This document shows, in pieces, positions 13,001 through 28,000 of a stretch of DNA of 64,000 nt (within the stretch, counting starts at the first letter, position 1; each line of letters opens with the position of its first letter). Made by a program: the position numbers and the translations under genes. Below the pieces are notes generated by a model. The model was not told the DNA's origin, searched no databases, and was given only the letters and a program-made list of their open reading frames with translations. Origin of the DNA: Panopea generosa. Its lineage: Eukaryota > Mollusca > Bivalvia > Adapedonta > Hiatellidae. The stretch is taken from contig CM055899.1 of NCBI GenBank assembly GCA_029582155.1, positions 78,155,719 to 78,219,718 on the forward strand, given 5' to 3'.

Positions 13001-16000
13001 CTGAGCTGTATTAAGTCTCGGCATAATAACAACTAGAAATGTTTATAGTGACCTTTTAGTGCATTCATTACAACGGTGCATCGTCTGTGCATATATTTGT
13101 TGAGGTTCTGAGCTGCATTTAGTCTCGGCCTAATAACAGCCAAGAAATGTGTTTTGTGACTTCCTTGTGCATTCATTACAGCGGTGCATCGTCTGTGCAT
13201 CGAATTGATGAAGTTCTGAGCTGCATTAAGTTGGCATAATAACAACCTAGAAATGTTTATTGTGACCTCCTTGTGCATTAATTACAGCGGTACATCGTCT
13301 ATGCATCGATTTGTTGAGGTTCTGTGCTGCATTTAGTCTTGGCATAATAACAGCTTAGAAATGTTTTTTGTGTGACCTCCTTGTGCATTCATTACAGCAC
13401 TGCATCGTCTGTGCATCGAATTGATGAGGTTTTGAGCTGCATTAAGTCTCGGCATAATAACAACCTAGAAGTGTTTACTGTGACCTCTTTGTGCATTCAT
13501 TACAGCGGTGCATCGTCTGTGCATCGAATTGATGAAGTTCTAAGCTGCATTAAGTGTCGGCATAATAACAGCCTAAAAATGTTTATCGTGACCTCCTTGT
13601 GCATTCATTACAGCGGTGCATCGTCTGTGCATCGAATTGATAAGTTTCTTAGCTGTATTAAGTCTCGGCATAATAACAGCCTAGAATGTTTATTGTCACC
13701 TCCTTGTGTATTCATTACAGCGTTGCATCGTCTGTGCATCGAATGAATGAGGTTCTGAGCTGCATTAAGTCTCGGCATAATAACAACCTAAAAATGTTTA
13801 TCGTGACCTCCTTGTGCATTCATTACAGCGGTGCATCGTCTGTGCATCGAATTGATAAGTTTCTTAGCTGTATTAAGTCTCGGCATAATAACAGCCTAGA
13901 ATGTTTATTGTCACCTCCTTGTGTATTCATTACAGCGGTGCATCGTCTGTGCATCGAATTGATGTGGTTCTGAGCTGCATTAAGTCTCGGCATAATAACA
14001 GCCTAGAAATGTTTATTATGACCGCATTGTGCATTCATTACAGCAGTGTATCGTCTGTGCATCGAATTGCTGAGGTTCTGAGCTGAATTAAGTCTCGCAT
14101 TAATAACAGCCTAGGAATGTTTATTGTGACCGCATTGTGCATTCATTACAGCAGTGTATCGTCTGTGCATCGAATTGATGAGGTTCTGAGCTGCATTAAG
14201 TCTCGGCATAATAACGGCCTAGAAATGTTTATTGTGACCTCCGTGTGCATTCATTATAGCGGTGCATCGTCTGTGCATCGAATTGATGAAGTTTTAAGCT
14301 GCATTAAGTTTCGGCATAATAACAGCCTAGAAATGTTTATTGTGACCTCCTTGTGCATTCATTACAGCGGTACATCGTCTGTGCATCGAATTGATGAGTT
14401 TCTAAGCTGCATTAAGACTCGGCATAATAACAGCCTAGAATGTTTATTGTCACCTCCTTGTGTATTCATTACAGCAGTACATCGTCTGTGCATCGAATGA
14501 ATGAGGTTCTGAGCTGCATTAAGTCTCGGCATAATAACAACCTAGAAATGATTATTGTGACCTCCTTGTGCATTCATTACAGAGGTGCATCGTCTGTGCA
14601 TCGAATTGATGAGGTTCTAAGCTGCATTAAGTCTCGGCATAATAACAACCTAGAAATGTTTATTGTGACCTCCTTGTGCATTCATTATAGCGGTGCATCG
14701 TCTTTGCATCGAATTGATGAGGTTCGGAGCTGTCTTAAGTCTCGGCATAATTATAACCTAGAAATGTTTATTGTGACCGCATTGTGCATTCATTACAGCG
14801 GTGCATCGTCTGTGCATCGAATTGAAGAGTTTCTTAGCTGTATTAAGTCTCGGCATAATAACAGCCTATAAATGTTTATTGTGATCTCCTTCTGCATTCA
14901 TTGCAGCGGTACATCGTATGTGCATCGAATTGATGAGGTTCTGAGCTGCATTAAGTCTCGGCATAATAACAGCCTAGAATGTTTATTGTCACCTCCTTGT
15001 GTATTCATTACAGCGGTGCATCGTCTGTGCATCGAATGATGAGGTTCTGAGCTGCATTAAGTCTCGCCAAAATAACAACCTAGAAATGTTTATTGTGACC
15101 TCCTTGTGCATTCATTACAGCGGTGCATCGTCTGTGCATCGAATTGATGAGGTTCTGAACTGCATTAAGTCTCGGCATAACAACAGCCTAGAAATGTCTA
15201 TTGTGACTGCATTGTGCATTCATTACAGCGGTGCATCGTGTGTGCATCGAATTGATGTGGTTCCAAGCTGCATTAAGTCTCGGCATAATAACAGCCTAGA
15301 AATGTTTATTGTGACCTCGTTGTGCATTCATTACAGCGGTGTATCGTCTGTGCATCGAATTGATGAGTTTCTTAGCTGCGTAAAGTCTCGGCATAATAAC
15401 AGCCTAGAAATGTTTATTGTGACCTCCTTGTGTATTCATTACAGCGGTGCATCGTCTGTTCATCGAATTGATGAGGTTCTGAGCTGCATTTAGTTTCGGC
15501 ATAATAACAGCCTAGAAATATGTATTGTGACCTCCTTGTGCATTCATTACAGCGGTGCATCGTCTCTGCATCGAATTGATGAGGTTCTGAGCTGCATTAA
15601 GTCTCGGCATAATAACAGCCTAGAATCTGCATCGTCTGTGCATCGAATTGATAAGGTTCGGAGCTGTCTTAAGTCTCGACATAATAATAACCTAGCAATG
15701 TTTTTTGTGTGACCTCTTTGTGCATTCATTACAGCAGTGGATCGTCTGTGTATCGAATTGATGAGGTTCTGAGCTGTATTAAGTCTCGGCATAATAACAA
15801 CTAGAAATGTTTATAGTGACCTTTTAGTGCATTCATTACAACGGTGCATCGTCTGTGCATATATTTGTTGAGGTTCTGAGCTGCATTTAGTCTCGGCCTA
15901 ATAACAGCCAAGAAATGTGTTTTGTGACTTCCTTGTGCATTCATTACAGCGGTGCATCGTCTGTGCATCGAATTGATGAAGTTCTGAGCTGCATTAAGTT

Positions 16001-19000
16001 GGCATAATAACAACCTAGAAATGTTTATTGTGACCTCCTTGTGCATTAATTACAGCGGTACATCGTCTATGCATCGATTTGTTGAGGTTCTGTGCTGCAT
16101 TTAGTCTTGGCATAATAACAGCTTAGAAATGTTTTTTGTGTGACCTCCTTGTGCATTCATTACAGCACTGCATCGTCTGTGCATCGAATTGATGAGGTTT
16201 TGAGCTGCATTAAGTCTCGGCATAATAACAACCTAGAAGTGTTTACTGTGACCTCTTTGTGCATTCATTACAGCGGTGCATCGTCTGTGCATCGAATTGA
16301 TGAAGTTCTAAGCTGCATTAAGTGTCGGCATAATAACAGCCTAAAAATGTTTATCGTGACCTCCTTGTGCATTCATTACAGCGGTGCATCGTCTGTGCAT
16401 CGAATTGATAAGTTTCTTAGCTGTATTAAGTCTCGGCATAATAACAGCCTAGAATGTTTATTGTCACCTCCTTGTGTATTCATTACAGCGTTGCATCGTC
16501 TGTGCATCGAATGAATGAGGTTCTGAGCTGCATTAAGTCTCGGCATAATAACAACCTAGAAATGTTTATTGTGACCTCCTTGTGCATTCATTACAGCGGT
16601 GCATCGTCTGTGCATCGAATTGATGAGGTTCTGAACTGCATTATGTCTCGGCATAACAACAGCCTAGAAATGTTTATGACTGCATTGTGCATTCATTACA
16701 GCGGTGCATCGTGTGTGCATCGAATTGATGTGGTTCTAAGCTGCATTAAGTCTCGGCATAATAACAGCATAGAAATGTTTATTGTGACCTCCTTGTGCAT
16801 TCATTACAGCGGTACATCGTCTGTGCATCGAATTGATGAGTTTCTTAGCTGCATTAAGACTCGGCATAATAACAGCCTAGAATGTTTATTGTCACCTCCT
16901 TGTGTATTCATTACAGCGGTACATCGTCTTTGCATCGAATGAATGAGGTTCTGAGCTGCATTAAGTCTCGGCATAATAACAACCTAGAAATGTTTATTGT
17001 GACCTCCTTGTGCATTCATTACAGCGGTGCATCGACTGTGCATCGGATTGATGAGGTTCTGAGCTGCATTAAGTATCGGCATAATAACAGCCATGAAATG
17101 TTTATTGTGACCTCCTTGTGTATTCATTACAGCGGTGCATCGTCTGTGCATCGAATGAATGAGGTTCTGAGCTGCATTCAGTCTCGGCATAATAACAGCT
17201 TTGAAAAGTTTATTGTACCTTATGTTTTCAGGCTACAGGTACAATAACTGTGTAATGCATCTACTGTTTTGCCGATAGCACGTGCAAATCGATTAAACAT
17301 CCTACCACGAGCGCAGAGATAAACAAACAGAAATTCGGAAAAGCGGAGATAAAATCAGACATATTTCTCCATAATACTCACGACTAATATCAATCTTCAT
17401 GTATATGTTTATTCAGGAATTAATCAGAGCTTTAAATTTACCAACGAAAGCATTGATTTAGAATGTAAATATGGACAGATAAAATTACCTCACCGTGCTC
17501 TCCACTAGCTAAGGTTGCAAGCAACTCTGTATACTGCAAAATAGAATAGTAAATCGTTTATTATCATCTGGAAATTATATTTATATATTAAGCTGATTTG
17601 TGAATACGCAATTTAAAGGAACAGTTCTTAAATCATATTCAAGCTAAACTGTGCCTGTATGTTCATAATCAACCCAGCTCTTTGTTTGTCTTTAACCTAC
17701 AACTGTGCCTGGGTGTTCATGTTCAACTCAGATCTTGTTTGTCTTGAAGCTACAACTGTGCCTGAATGTTCATAATAAATTCAGATCTTTGTTTGTTCTG
17801 AAGCTACAACTGTGCCTGCAGGTTCATACTAAACTCAAATCTTTGTTTGTCCTGAAGCTACAACTGTCTTTGTATGTTCATAATAAACCCAGTTCTTTGT
17901 TTGTCCTGAAGCTACAACTGTCACTGTATGTTCATAATAAACCCAGTTCTTTGTTTGTCCTGAAGCTACAACAGTCACTGTATGTTCATACTTAACTCAG
18001 AGTTTTGTTTGTCCTGAAGCTACAACTGTGCCTGTATGTTCATACTAAACCCATTTCTTTGTTTGTCCTGAAGCTACAACTGTCACTGTAAGTTCATAAT
18101 AAAACCCAGATCTTTGTTTGTCTTTAAGCTACAACTGTCACTGTATGTTCATGATAAACCCAGTTCTTTGTTTGTCCTGAAGCTACAGCTGTGCCTGTAT
18201 GTTCATACTAAACTCAGATCTTTGTTTGTCCTTAAGCTACAACTGTGTCTGTTTGTTCATAATAAACCCAGTTCTTTGTTTGTCCTTAAGCTACAACTGT
18301 GCCTGTATTATCATACTAAACTCAGATCTTTGTTTGTCCTTAAGCTACAACTGTCTCTGTATGTTCATAATAACCCAAGTTCTTTGTTTGTCCTGAAGCT
18401 ACAACTGTGCCTGTATGATCATACTTAACTCAGAGTTTTGTTTGTCCTGAAGCTACAACTGTGACTGCATGATCATACTAAACTCAGATCTTTGTTTGTC
18501 ATTACGCTTCAACTGTGCCTGCAGTTTCATACTCAACTCAGATCTTTGTTTGTCCTGAAGCTACAACTGTGCCTGCATGTTCATACTAAACCAAGATCTT
18601 TGTTTGTCCTGAAGCTACAACTGTCACTGTATGTTCATACTAAACTCAGATCATTGTTTGTCCTGAAGCTACAACTGTGCCTGTATGATCATACTAAACT
18701 CAGATCTTTGTTTGTCCTGAAGCTACAACTGTCACTGTATGTTCATACTAAACTCAGATCATTGTTTGTCCTGAAGCTACAACAGTGCCTGCATGTTCAT
18801 ACTTAACCCAGATCTTTGTTTGTCCTGAAGCTACAACTGTCACTGTATGTTCATACTAAACTCAGATCATTGTTTGTCCTGAAGCTACAACTGTGCCTGT
18901 ATGATCATACTAAACTCAGATCATTGTTTGTCCTGAAGCTACAACTGTGCCTGTATGATCATACTAAACCCAGTTTTTTGTTTGTCCTGAAGCTACAACT

Positions 19001-22000
19001 GTGCCTGTATGTTCATAATAAACTCAGTTCTTTGTTTGTCCTGAAGCTACATCTGTCACTGTATGTTCATAATAAACCCAGTTCTTTGTTTGTCCTGAAG
19101 CTACAACTGTCACTGTATGTTCATAATAAACACAGTTCTTTATTTGTCCTGAAGCTACAACTGTGCCTGTATGATCATACTAAACCCAGTTCTTTGTTTG
19201 TCCTGAAGTTACAACTGTCACTGTATGGTCATAATAAACCCAGTTCTTTGTTTGTACTGAAGCTACAACTGTCACTGTATGTTCATAATAAACACAGTTC
19301 TTTGTTTGTCATGAAGCTACAACTGTCACTGTATGTTCATGATAAACCCAGTTCTTTGTTTTTCCTGAAGCTACAACTGTGTCTGTATGTTCATACTAAA
19401 CTCAGATCTTTGTTTGTCCTTAAGCTACAACTGTGTCTGTATGTTTATAATAAACCCATTTCTTTGTTTGTCCTGAAGCTACAACTGTGCCTGTATGTTC
19501 ATACTAAACTCAGATATTTGTTTGTCCTTAAGCTACAACTGTGTCTGTATGTTCATAATAAACTCAGTTCTTTGTTTGTCCTGAAGCTACAACTGTGTCA
19601 GTATTATCATACTAAACTCAGATCTTTGTTTGTCCTGAAGCTACAACTGTCACTGTATGTTCATAATAAACCCAGATCTTTGTTTGTCCTGAAGCTACAA
19701 CTGTGCCTGTATGATCATACTAAACTCAGAATTTTGTTTGTCCTGAAGCTACAACTGTGACTGCATGATCATACTAAACTCAGATCTTTGTTTGTCCTTA
19801 AGCTTCAACTGTGCCTGCAGTTTCGTACTAAACTCAGATCTTTTTTTGTCATGAAGCTTCAACTGTGCCTGCAGTTTCATACTAAACTCAGATCTTTGTT
19901 TGTTCTGAAGCTACAACTGTGCATGTATGTTCATACTAAACTCAGATCTTTGTTTGTCCTGAAACTACAACTGTGCCTGCAGTTTCATACTAAACTCAGA
20001 TCTTTGTTTGTCCTGAAGCTTTAACTGTGCCTGCATGTTCATACTAAACTCAGATCTTTGTTTGTCCTGAAGCTTCAACTCTGCCTGCAGTTTCATACTA
20101 AACTCAGATCTTTGTTTGTCCTGAAGCTACAACTGTGCATGTATGTTCATACTAAACTCAGATCTTTGTTTGTCCTTAAGCTACAACTGTGCCTGCATGT
20201 TCATACTAAACTCAGATCTTTGTTTGTCCTGAAGCTTCAACTGTGCCTGCATGTTCATACTAAACTCAGATCTTTGTTTGTCCTTAAGCTACAACTGTGC
20301 ATGTATGTTCATAATCAACTCCGATTTTTGATTGTCCTGAAGCTACAACTGTGCATGTACGTTCATAATCAACTCAGTTCCTTATTTCTCCTAAAGCTAC
20401 AACTGTACGTTCATAATCAACTTTGTTCCTTATTTCCCCTAAAGCTACAACCGTACCTGTATGTTCATAATCAACTCAGTTCCTTATTTATCCTAAAGCT
20501 ACAAATGTGCCTGTACGTTCATAGTCAACTCAGTTCCTTATTTCTCCTAAAGCTAAAACTGTGCCTGTATGTTCATAATAAACCCAGTTCTTTGTTTGTC
20601 CTGAAGCTACAACTGTCACCGTATGTTCATAATAAATCCAGATCTTTGTTTGTCCTGAAGCTACAACTGTGCCTGCATGTTTATACTAAACCCAGATCTT
20701 TGTTTGTCCTGAAGCTACAACTGTGCCTGTATGTTCATAATAAACCCAGTTCTTTGTTTGTCCTGAATCTACAACTGTCACTGTATGTTCGTAGTAAACC
20801 CAGTTCTTTGTTTGTCCTGAAGCTACAACTGTCACTGTATGTTCATAATAAACCCAGTTCTTTGTTTGTCCTGAAGCTACAACTGTCACTGTATGTTCAT
20901 ACTTAACTCAGAGTTTTGTTTGTCCTGAAGCTACAACTGTGCCTGTATGATCATACTAAACTCATATCTTTGTTTGTCCTTAAGCTACAAATGTCACTGT
21001 ATGTTCATAATAAACCCAGTTCTTTGTTTGTCCTGAAGCTACAACTGTGCCTGTATGTTCATAATAATCCCATTTCTTTGTTTGTCCTGAAGCTACAACT
21101 GTCACTGTATGTTCATACTTAACTCACAGTTTTGTTTGTCCTGAAGCTACAACTGTGCATGTATGATCATACTAAACCCAGTTCTTTGTTTGTCCTGAAA
21201 CTACAACTGTCATTGTATGTTCATAATAAACCCAGATCTTTGTTTGTCCTGAAGCTACAACTGTGCCTGTATGTTCATACTTAACTCAGAGTTTTGTTTG
21301 TCCTGAAGCTACAACTGTCACTGTATGTTCATACTAAACTCAGATCTTTGTTTATCCTTAAGCTACAACTGTGTCTGTATGTTCATAATAAACCCAGTTC
21401 TTTCTTTGTCCTGAAGCTACAACTGTGCCAGTATTATCATGCTAAACTCAGATCTTTGTTTGTCCTTAAGCTACAACTGTCACTGTAAGTTCATAATAAA
21501 CCCAGTTCTTTGTTTGTCCTGAAGCTACAACTGTGACTGCATGATCATACTAAACTCAGATCTTTGTTTGTCCTTAAGCTTCAACTGTGCCTGCAGTTTC
21601 GTACTAAACTCAAATCTTTGTTTGTCCTGAAGCTGTAACTGTGCATGTATGTTCATATTAAACTCAGATCTTTGTTTGTCCTGAAGCTACAACTGTGCCT
21701 GCATGTTCATACTAAACTCAGATCTTTGTTTGTCCTGAAGCTTCAACTCTGCCTGCAGTTTCATACTAAACTCAGATCTTTGTTTGTCCTGAAGCTACAA
21801 CTGTGCATGTATGTTCATACTAAACTCAGATCTTTGTTTGTCCTGAAGCTACAACTGTGCCTGCATGTTCATACTAAACTCAGATCTTTGTTTGTCCTGA
21901 AGGTACAACTGTGCCTGCATGTTCATACTAAACTCAGATCTTTGTTTGTCCTTAAGCTACAACTGTGCATGTATGTTCATAATCAACTCCGATTTTTGTT

Positions 22001-25000
22001 TGTCCTGAAGCTATAACTGTGCATTACGTTCATAATCAACTCAGTTCCTTATTTCTCCTAAAGCTGCAACTGTACGTTCATAATCAACTTTGTTCCTTAT
22101 TTCCCCTAAAGCTACAACCGTACCTGTATGTTCATAATCAATTCAGTTCCTTATTTATCCTAAAGCTACAACTGTGCCTGTACGTTCATAGTCAACTCAG
22201 TTCCTTATTTCTCCTAAAGCTAAAACTGTGCCTGTATGTTCATAATCAACTCAGTTTCTTTTTTCTCCTTAAGCGAAACTGAGCCTGTACGTTCATAATC
22301 AAGTCAGTTCCTTATATCTCCTTAAGCTACAACTGTGCCTGTATGTTCATAATCAATTCAGTTCCTTATTTCTACTTAAGCTATAACTGTGCCTGTACGT
22401 TCATAATCAACTCAGTTCCTTACTATGTTTCCTTAATCTACACTTGTGCCTGAATGTTCATAATTAACTCAGTTCCTTATTTCTCTTTAATCTGCACTTG
22501 TGCCTGTATGTTCTAGATCAACTCAGATCTTTGTTTCTCCTGAAGCTACAACTGTGTCTGGATGTTTATAGCCAACTCAGTTCCTTATCACTGCTTAAGT
22601 TACAACTATGACTTATGTTCATATTCAACTCAGTTCCTTATTTCTCTTAAAGCTACAACTGTGCATGTTTGTTCATAATCAACTCAGTTCCTTAAATCTC
22701 CTTAAACTACAACTATCACTGTATGTTCATACTAAACTCAGATCATTGTTTGTCCTGAAGCTACAACAGTGCCTGCATGTTCATACTTAACCCAGATCTT
22801 TGTTTGTCCTGAAGCTACAACTGTCACTGTATGTTCATACTAAACTCAGATCATTGTTTGTCCTGAAGCTACAACTGTGCCTGTATGATCATACTAAACT
22901 CAGATCATTGTTTGTCCTGAAGCTACAACTGTGCCTGTATGATCATACTAAACCCAGTTTTTTGTTTGTCCTGAAGCTACAACTGTGCCTGTATGTTCAT
23001 AATAAACTCAGTTCTTTGTTTGTCCTGAAGCTACATCTGTCACTGTATGTTCATAATAAACCCAGTTCTTTGTTTGTCCTGAAGCTACAACTGTCACTGT
23101 ATGTTCATAATAAACACAGTTCTTTATTTGTCCTGAAGCTACAACTGTGCCTGTATGATCATACTAAACCCAGTTCTTTGTTTGTCCTGAAGTTACAACT
23201 GTCACTGTATGGTCATAATAAACCCAGTTCTTTGTTTGTCCTGAAGCTACAACTGTCACTGTATGTTCATAATAAACACAGTTCTTTGTTTGTCATGAAG
23301 CTACAACTGTCACTGTATGTTCATGATAAACCCAGTTCTTTGTTTTTCCTGAAGCTACAACTGTGTCTGTATGTTCATACTAAACTCAGATCTTTGTTTG
23401 TCCTTAAGCTACAACTGTGTCTGTATGTTTATAATAAACCCATTTCTTTGTTTGTCCTGAAGCTACAACTGTGCCTGTATGTTCATACTAAACTCAGATA
23501 TTTGTTTGTCCTTAAGCTACAACTGTGTCTGTATGTTCATAATAAACCCAGTTCTTTGTTTGTCCTGAAGCTACAACTGTGTCAGTATTATCATACTAAA
23601 CTCAGATCTTTGTTTGTCCTGAAGCTACAACTGTCACTGTATGTTCATAATAAACCCAGATCTTTGTTTGTCCTGAAGCTACAACTGTGCCTGTATGATC
23701 ATACTAAACTCAGAATTTTGTTTGTCCTGAAGCTACAACTGTGACTGCATGATCATACTAAACTCAGATCTTTGTTTGTCCTTAAGCTTCAACTGTGCCT
23801 GCAGTTTCGTACTAAACTCAGATCTTTTTTTGTCATGAAGCTTCAACTGTGCCTGCAGTTTCATACTAAACTCAGATCTTTGTTTGTTCTGAAGCTACAA
23901 CTGTGCATGTATGTTCATACTAAACTCAGATCTTTGTTTGTCCTGAAACTACAACTGTGCCTGCAGTTTCATACTAAACTCAGATCTTTGTTTGTCCTTA
24001 AGCTTTAACTGTGCCTGCATGTTCATACTAAACTCAGATCTTTGTTTGTCCTGAAGCTTCAACTCTGCCTGCAGTTTCATACTAAACTCAGATCTTTGTT
24101 TGTCCTGAAGCTACAACTGTGCATGTATGTTCATACTAAACTCAGATCTTTGTTTGTCCTTAAGCTACAACTGTGCCTGCATGTTCATACTAAACTCAGA
24201 TCTTTGTTTGTCCTGAAGCTTCAACTGTGCCTGCATGTTCATACTAAACTCAGATCTTTGTTTGTCCTTAAGCTACAACTGTGCATGTATGTTCATAATC
24301 AACTCCGATTTTTGATTGTCCTGAAGCTACAACTGTGCATGTACGTTCATAATCAACTCAGTTCCTTATTTCTCCTAAAGCTACAACTGTACGTTCATAA
24401 TCAACTTTGTTCCTTATTTCCCCTAAAGCTACAACCGTACCTGTATGTTCATAATCAACTCAGTTCCTTATTTATCCTAAAGCTACAAATGTGCCTGTAC
24501 GTTCATAGTCAACTCAGTTCCTTATTTCTCCTAAAGCTAAAACTGTGCCTGTATGTTCATAATAAACCCAGTTCTTTGTTTGTCCTGAAGCTACAACTGT
24601 CACCGTATGTTCATAATAAATCCAGATCTTTGTTTGTCCTGAAGCTACAACTGTGCCTGCATGTTTATACTAAACCCAGATCTTTGTTTGTCCTGAAGCT
24701 ACAACTGTGCCTGTATGTTCATAATAAACCCAGTTCTTTGTTTGTCCTGAATCTACAACTGTCACTGTATGTTCGTAGTAAACCCAGTTCTTTGTTTGTC
24801 CTGAAGCTACAACTGTCACTGTATGTTCATAATAAACCCAGTTCTTTGTTTGTCCTGAAGCTACAACTGTCACTGTATGTTCATACTTAACTCAGAGTTT
24901 TGTTTGTCCTGAAGCTACAACTGTGCCTGTATGATCATACTAAACTCATATCTTTGTTTGTCCTTAAGCTACAAATGTCACTGTATGTTCATAATAAACC

Positions 25001-28000
25001 CAGTTCTTTGTTTGTCCTGAAGCTACAACTGTGCCTGTATGTTCATAATAATCCCATTTCTTTGTTTGTCCTGAAGCTACAACTGTCACTGTATGTTCAT
25101 ACTTAACTCACAGTTTTGTTTGTCCTGAAGCTACAACTGTGCATGTATGATCATACTAAACCCAGTTCTTTGTTTGTCCTGAAACTACAACTGTCATTGT
25201 ATGTTCATAATAAACCCAGATCTTTGTTTGTCCTGAAGCTACAACTGTGCCTGTATGTTCATACTTAACTCAGAGTTTTGTTTGTCCTGAAGCTACAACT
25301 GTCACTGTATGTTCATACTAAACTCAGATCTTTGTTTATCCTTAAGCTACAACTGTGTCTGTATGTTCATAATAAACCCAGTTCTTTCTTTGTCCTGAAG
25401 CTACAACTGTGCCAGTATTATCATGCTAAACTCAGATCTTTGTTTGTCCTTAAGCTACAACTGTCACTGTAAGTTCATAATAAACCCAGTTCTTTGTTTG
25501 TCCTGAAGCTACAACTGTGACTGCATGATCATACTAAACTCAGATCTTTGTTTGTCCTTAAGCTTCAACTGTGCCTGCAGTTTCGTACTAAACTCAAATC
25601 TTTGTTTGTCCTGAAGCTGTAACTGTGCATGTATGTTCATATTAAACTCAGATCTTTGTTTGTCCTGAAGTTACAACTGTGCCTGCATGTTCATACTAAA
25701 CTCAGATCTTTGTTTGTCCTGAAGCTTCAACTCTGCCTGCAGTTTCATACTAAACTCAGATCTTTGTTTGTCCTGAAGCTACAACTGTGCATGTATGTTC
25801 ATACTAAACTCAGATCTTTGTTTGTCCTGAAGCTACAACTGTGCCTGCATGTTCATACTAAACTCAGATCTTTGTTTGTCCTGAAGGTACAACTGTGCCT
25901 GCATGTTCATACTAAACTCAGATCTTTGTTTGTCCTTAAGCTACAACTGTGCATGTATGTTCATAATCAACTCCGATTTTTGTTTGTCCTGAAGCTATAA
26001 CTGTGCATTACGTTCATAATCAACTCAGTTCCTTATTTCTCCTAAAGCTGCAACTGTACGTTCATAATCAACTTTGTTCCTTATTTCCCCTAAAGCTACA
26101 ACCGTACCTGTATGTTCATAATCAATTCAGTTCCTTATTTATCCTAAAGCTACAACTGTGCCTGTACGTTCATAGTCAACTCAGTTCCTTATTTCTCCTA
26201 AAGCTAAAACTGTGCCTGTATGTTCATAATCAACTCAGTTTCTTTTTTCTCCTTAAGCGAAACTGAGCCTGTACGTTCATAATCAAGTCAGTTCCTTATA
26301 TCTCCTTAAGCTACAACTGTGCCTGTATGTTCATAATCAATTCAGTTCCTTATTTCTACTTAAGCTATAACTGTGCCTGTACGTTCATAATCAACTCAGT
26401 TCCTTACTATGTTTCCTTAATCTACACTTGTGCCTGAATGTTCATAATTAACTCAGTTCCTTATTTCTCTTTAATCTGCACTTGTGCCTGTATGTTCTAG
26501 ATCAACTCAGATCTTTGTTTCTCCTGAAGCTACAACTGTGTCTGGATGTTTATAGCCAACTCAGTTCCTTATCACTGCTTAAGTTACAACTATGACTTAT
26601 GTTCATATTCAACTCAGTTCCTTATTTCTCTTAAAGCTACAACTGTGCATGTTTGTTCATAATCAACTCAGTTCCTTAAATCTCCTTAAACTACAACTGT
26701 GCCTGTATGTTCATAATCAACTCAGTTCCTTATTTCTCCTAAAGCTACACTTGTGCCTATCTGTTCATAATCAACTCAGATCTTTATTTCTCCTTAAGCC
26801 ACAACTCTGCCAGAATGTTCAAAGTCAACTCAGATCTTTGTTTGTTCTAAACATACAACTGTGCCGGAATGTTCGTAAGTTTTTATCTCCTCTTAAGTTA
26901 CTACTGTACCTGATTGTTTGTAACGAACTCAGTTATTTGTCTTTAAACTACATCTGTGCCTGAATGTTCATAAACAACTCAGCTCTTTGTTTCTGCTTAA
27001 ACTACAACTGTACCTGAATGTTTGTAACCAATTCAGTTATTTGTCTTTAAACTATAATTGTACTTGGATGTTCATAAAAAACTCAGCTTTTTGTTTCTGC
27101 TTAAGCTACAACTGTGCCTGAATGTTCATAAACAATTCAGCACTTTGTTTCTGCTTAAGCTACAACTGTACCTGAATGTTTGTAACCAAATGCGATATTT
27201 GTCTTTAAACTACATCTGTGCTTGAATGTTCATTAACAACTCAGCTCTTAGTTTCTGCTTAAGCTACAACTGTGCCTGAATATTTTTAACTAGTTCAGTT
27301 ATTTGTCTTTAAAATACAACTGTGCCTGAGTGTTTGTAACCAATTCAGTTATTTGTCTTTAAACTACAACTGTACCTGAATGTTCATAAACAACTCAGCT
27401 CTTTGTTTCTGCTTAAATTACAACTGTACTTGAATGTCTGTAACCGATTCAGTTATGTGTCTTTAAACTGTAATTGTACCTTAATGTTCATAAATCTCTC
27501 AGCTCTTTGTTTCTGCTTAAGCTACAACTGTACCTGAATGTTTGTAACCAATTCAGTTATTTGTCTTTAAACTACAACTGTGCCCGAATGTTCATAAACA
27601 ACTCAGCTCTTTGATTCTGCTTAAGTTACAACTGTACCTGAATGTTTGTAACATATTCAGTTATTTGTCTTTAAACTACAACTGTGCCTGAATGTTCATA
27701 TACAACTTAGCTCTTTGTTTCTGATTAAGTTACAACTGTACCTGAATGTTTGTAACCGATTTAGTTATTTGTCTTTAAACTATAATTGTCCCTGAATGTT
27801 CATAACTATCTAAGCTCTTTGTTTCTGCTTAAACTACAACTGTACCTGAATGTTTGTAACCAATTCAATTATTTGTCTTTAAACTACATCTGTGCTTGAT
27901 TGTTCATAAACAACTCAGCTCTTTGTTTCTGCTTAAGCTTCAACAGTACCTGAATGTTTGTAACCAATTCAGTTAATTGTCTTTCAACTACAACTGTGCC

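Noticed and set aside
10279-17247. Plus-strand frames of 61-164 codons with CIHYSGASSVHRIDEVLSCI repeats
   Set aside because: Same cause: a 108-bp satellite (36 codons). Frames break at random wherever units have indels, and both strands are open.
18816-24890. Plus-strand open frames of up to 314 codons rich in LFVLKLQLCLY
   Set aside because: They are read-through of a 54-bp satellite whose length is a multiple of three. They have no start context, no splice logic and no domain, the array is open on the other strand too, and it lies in an intron of a minus-strand gene.
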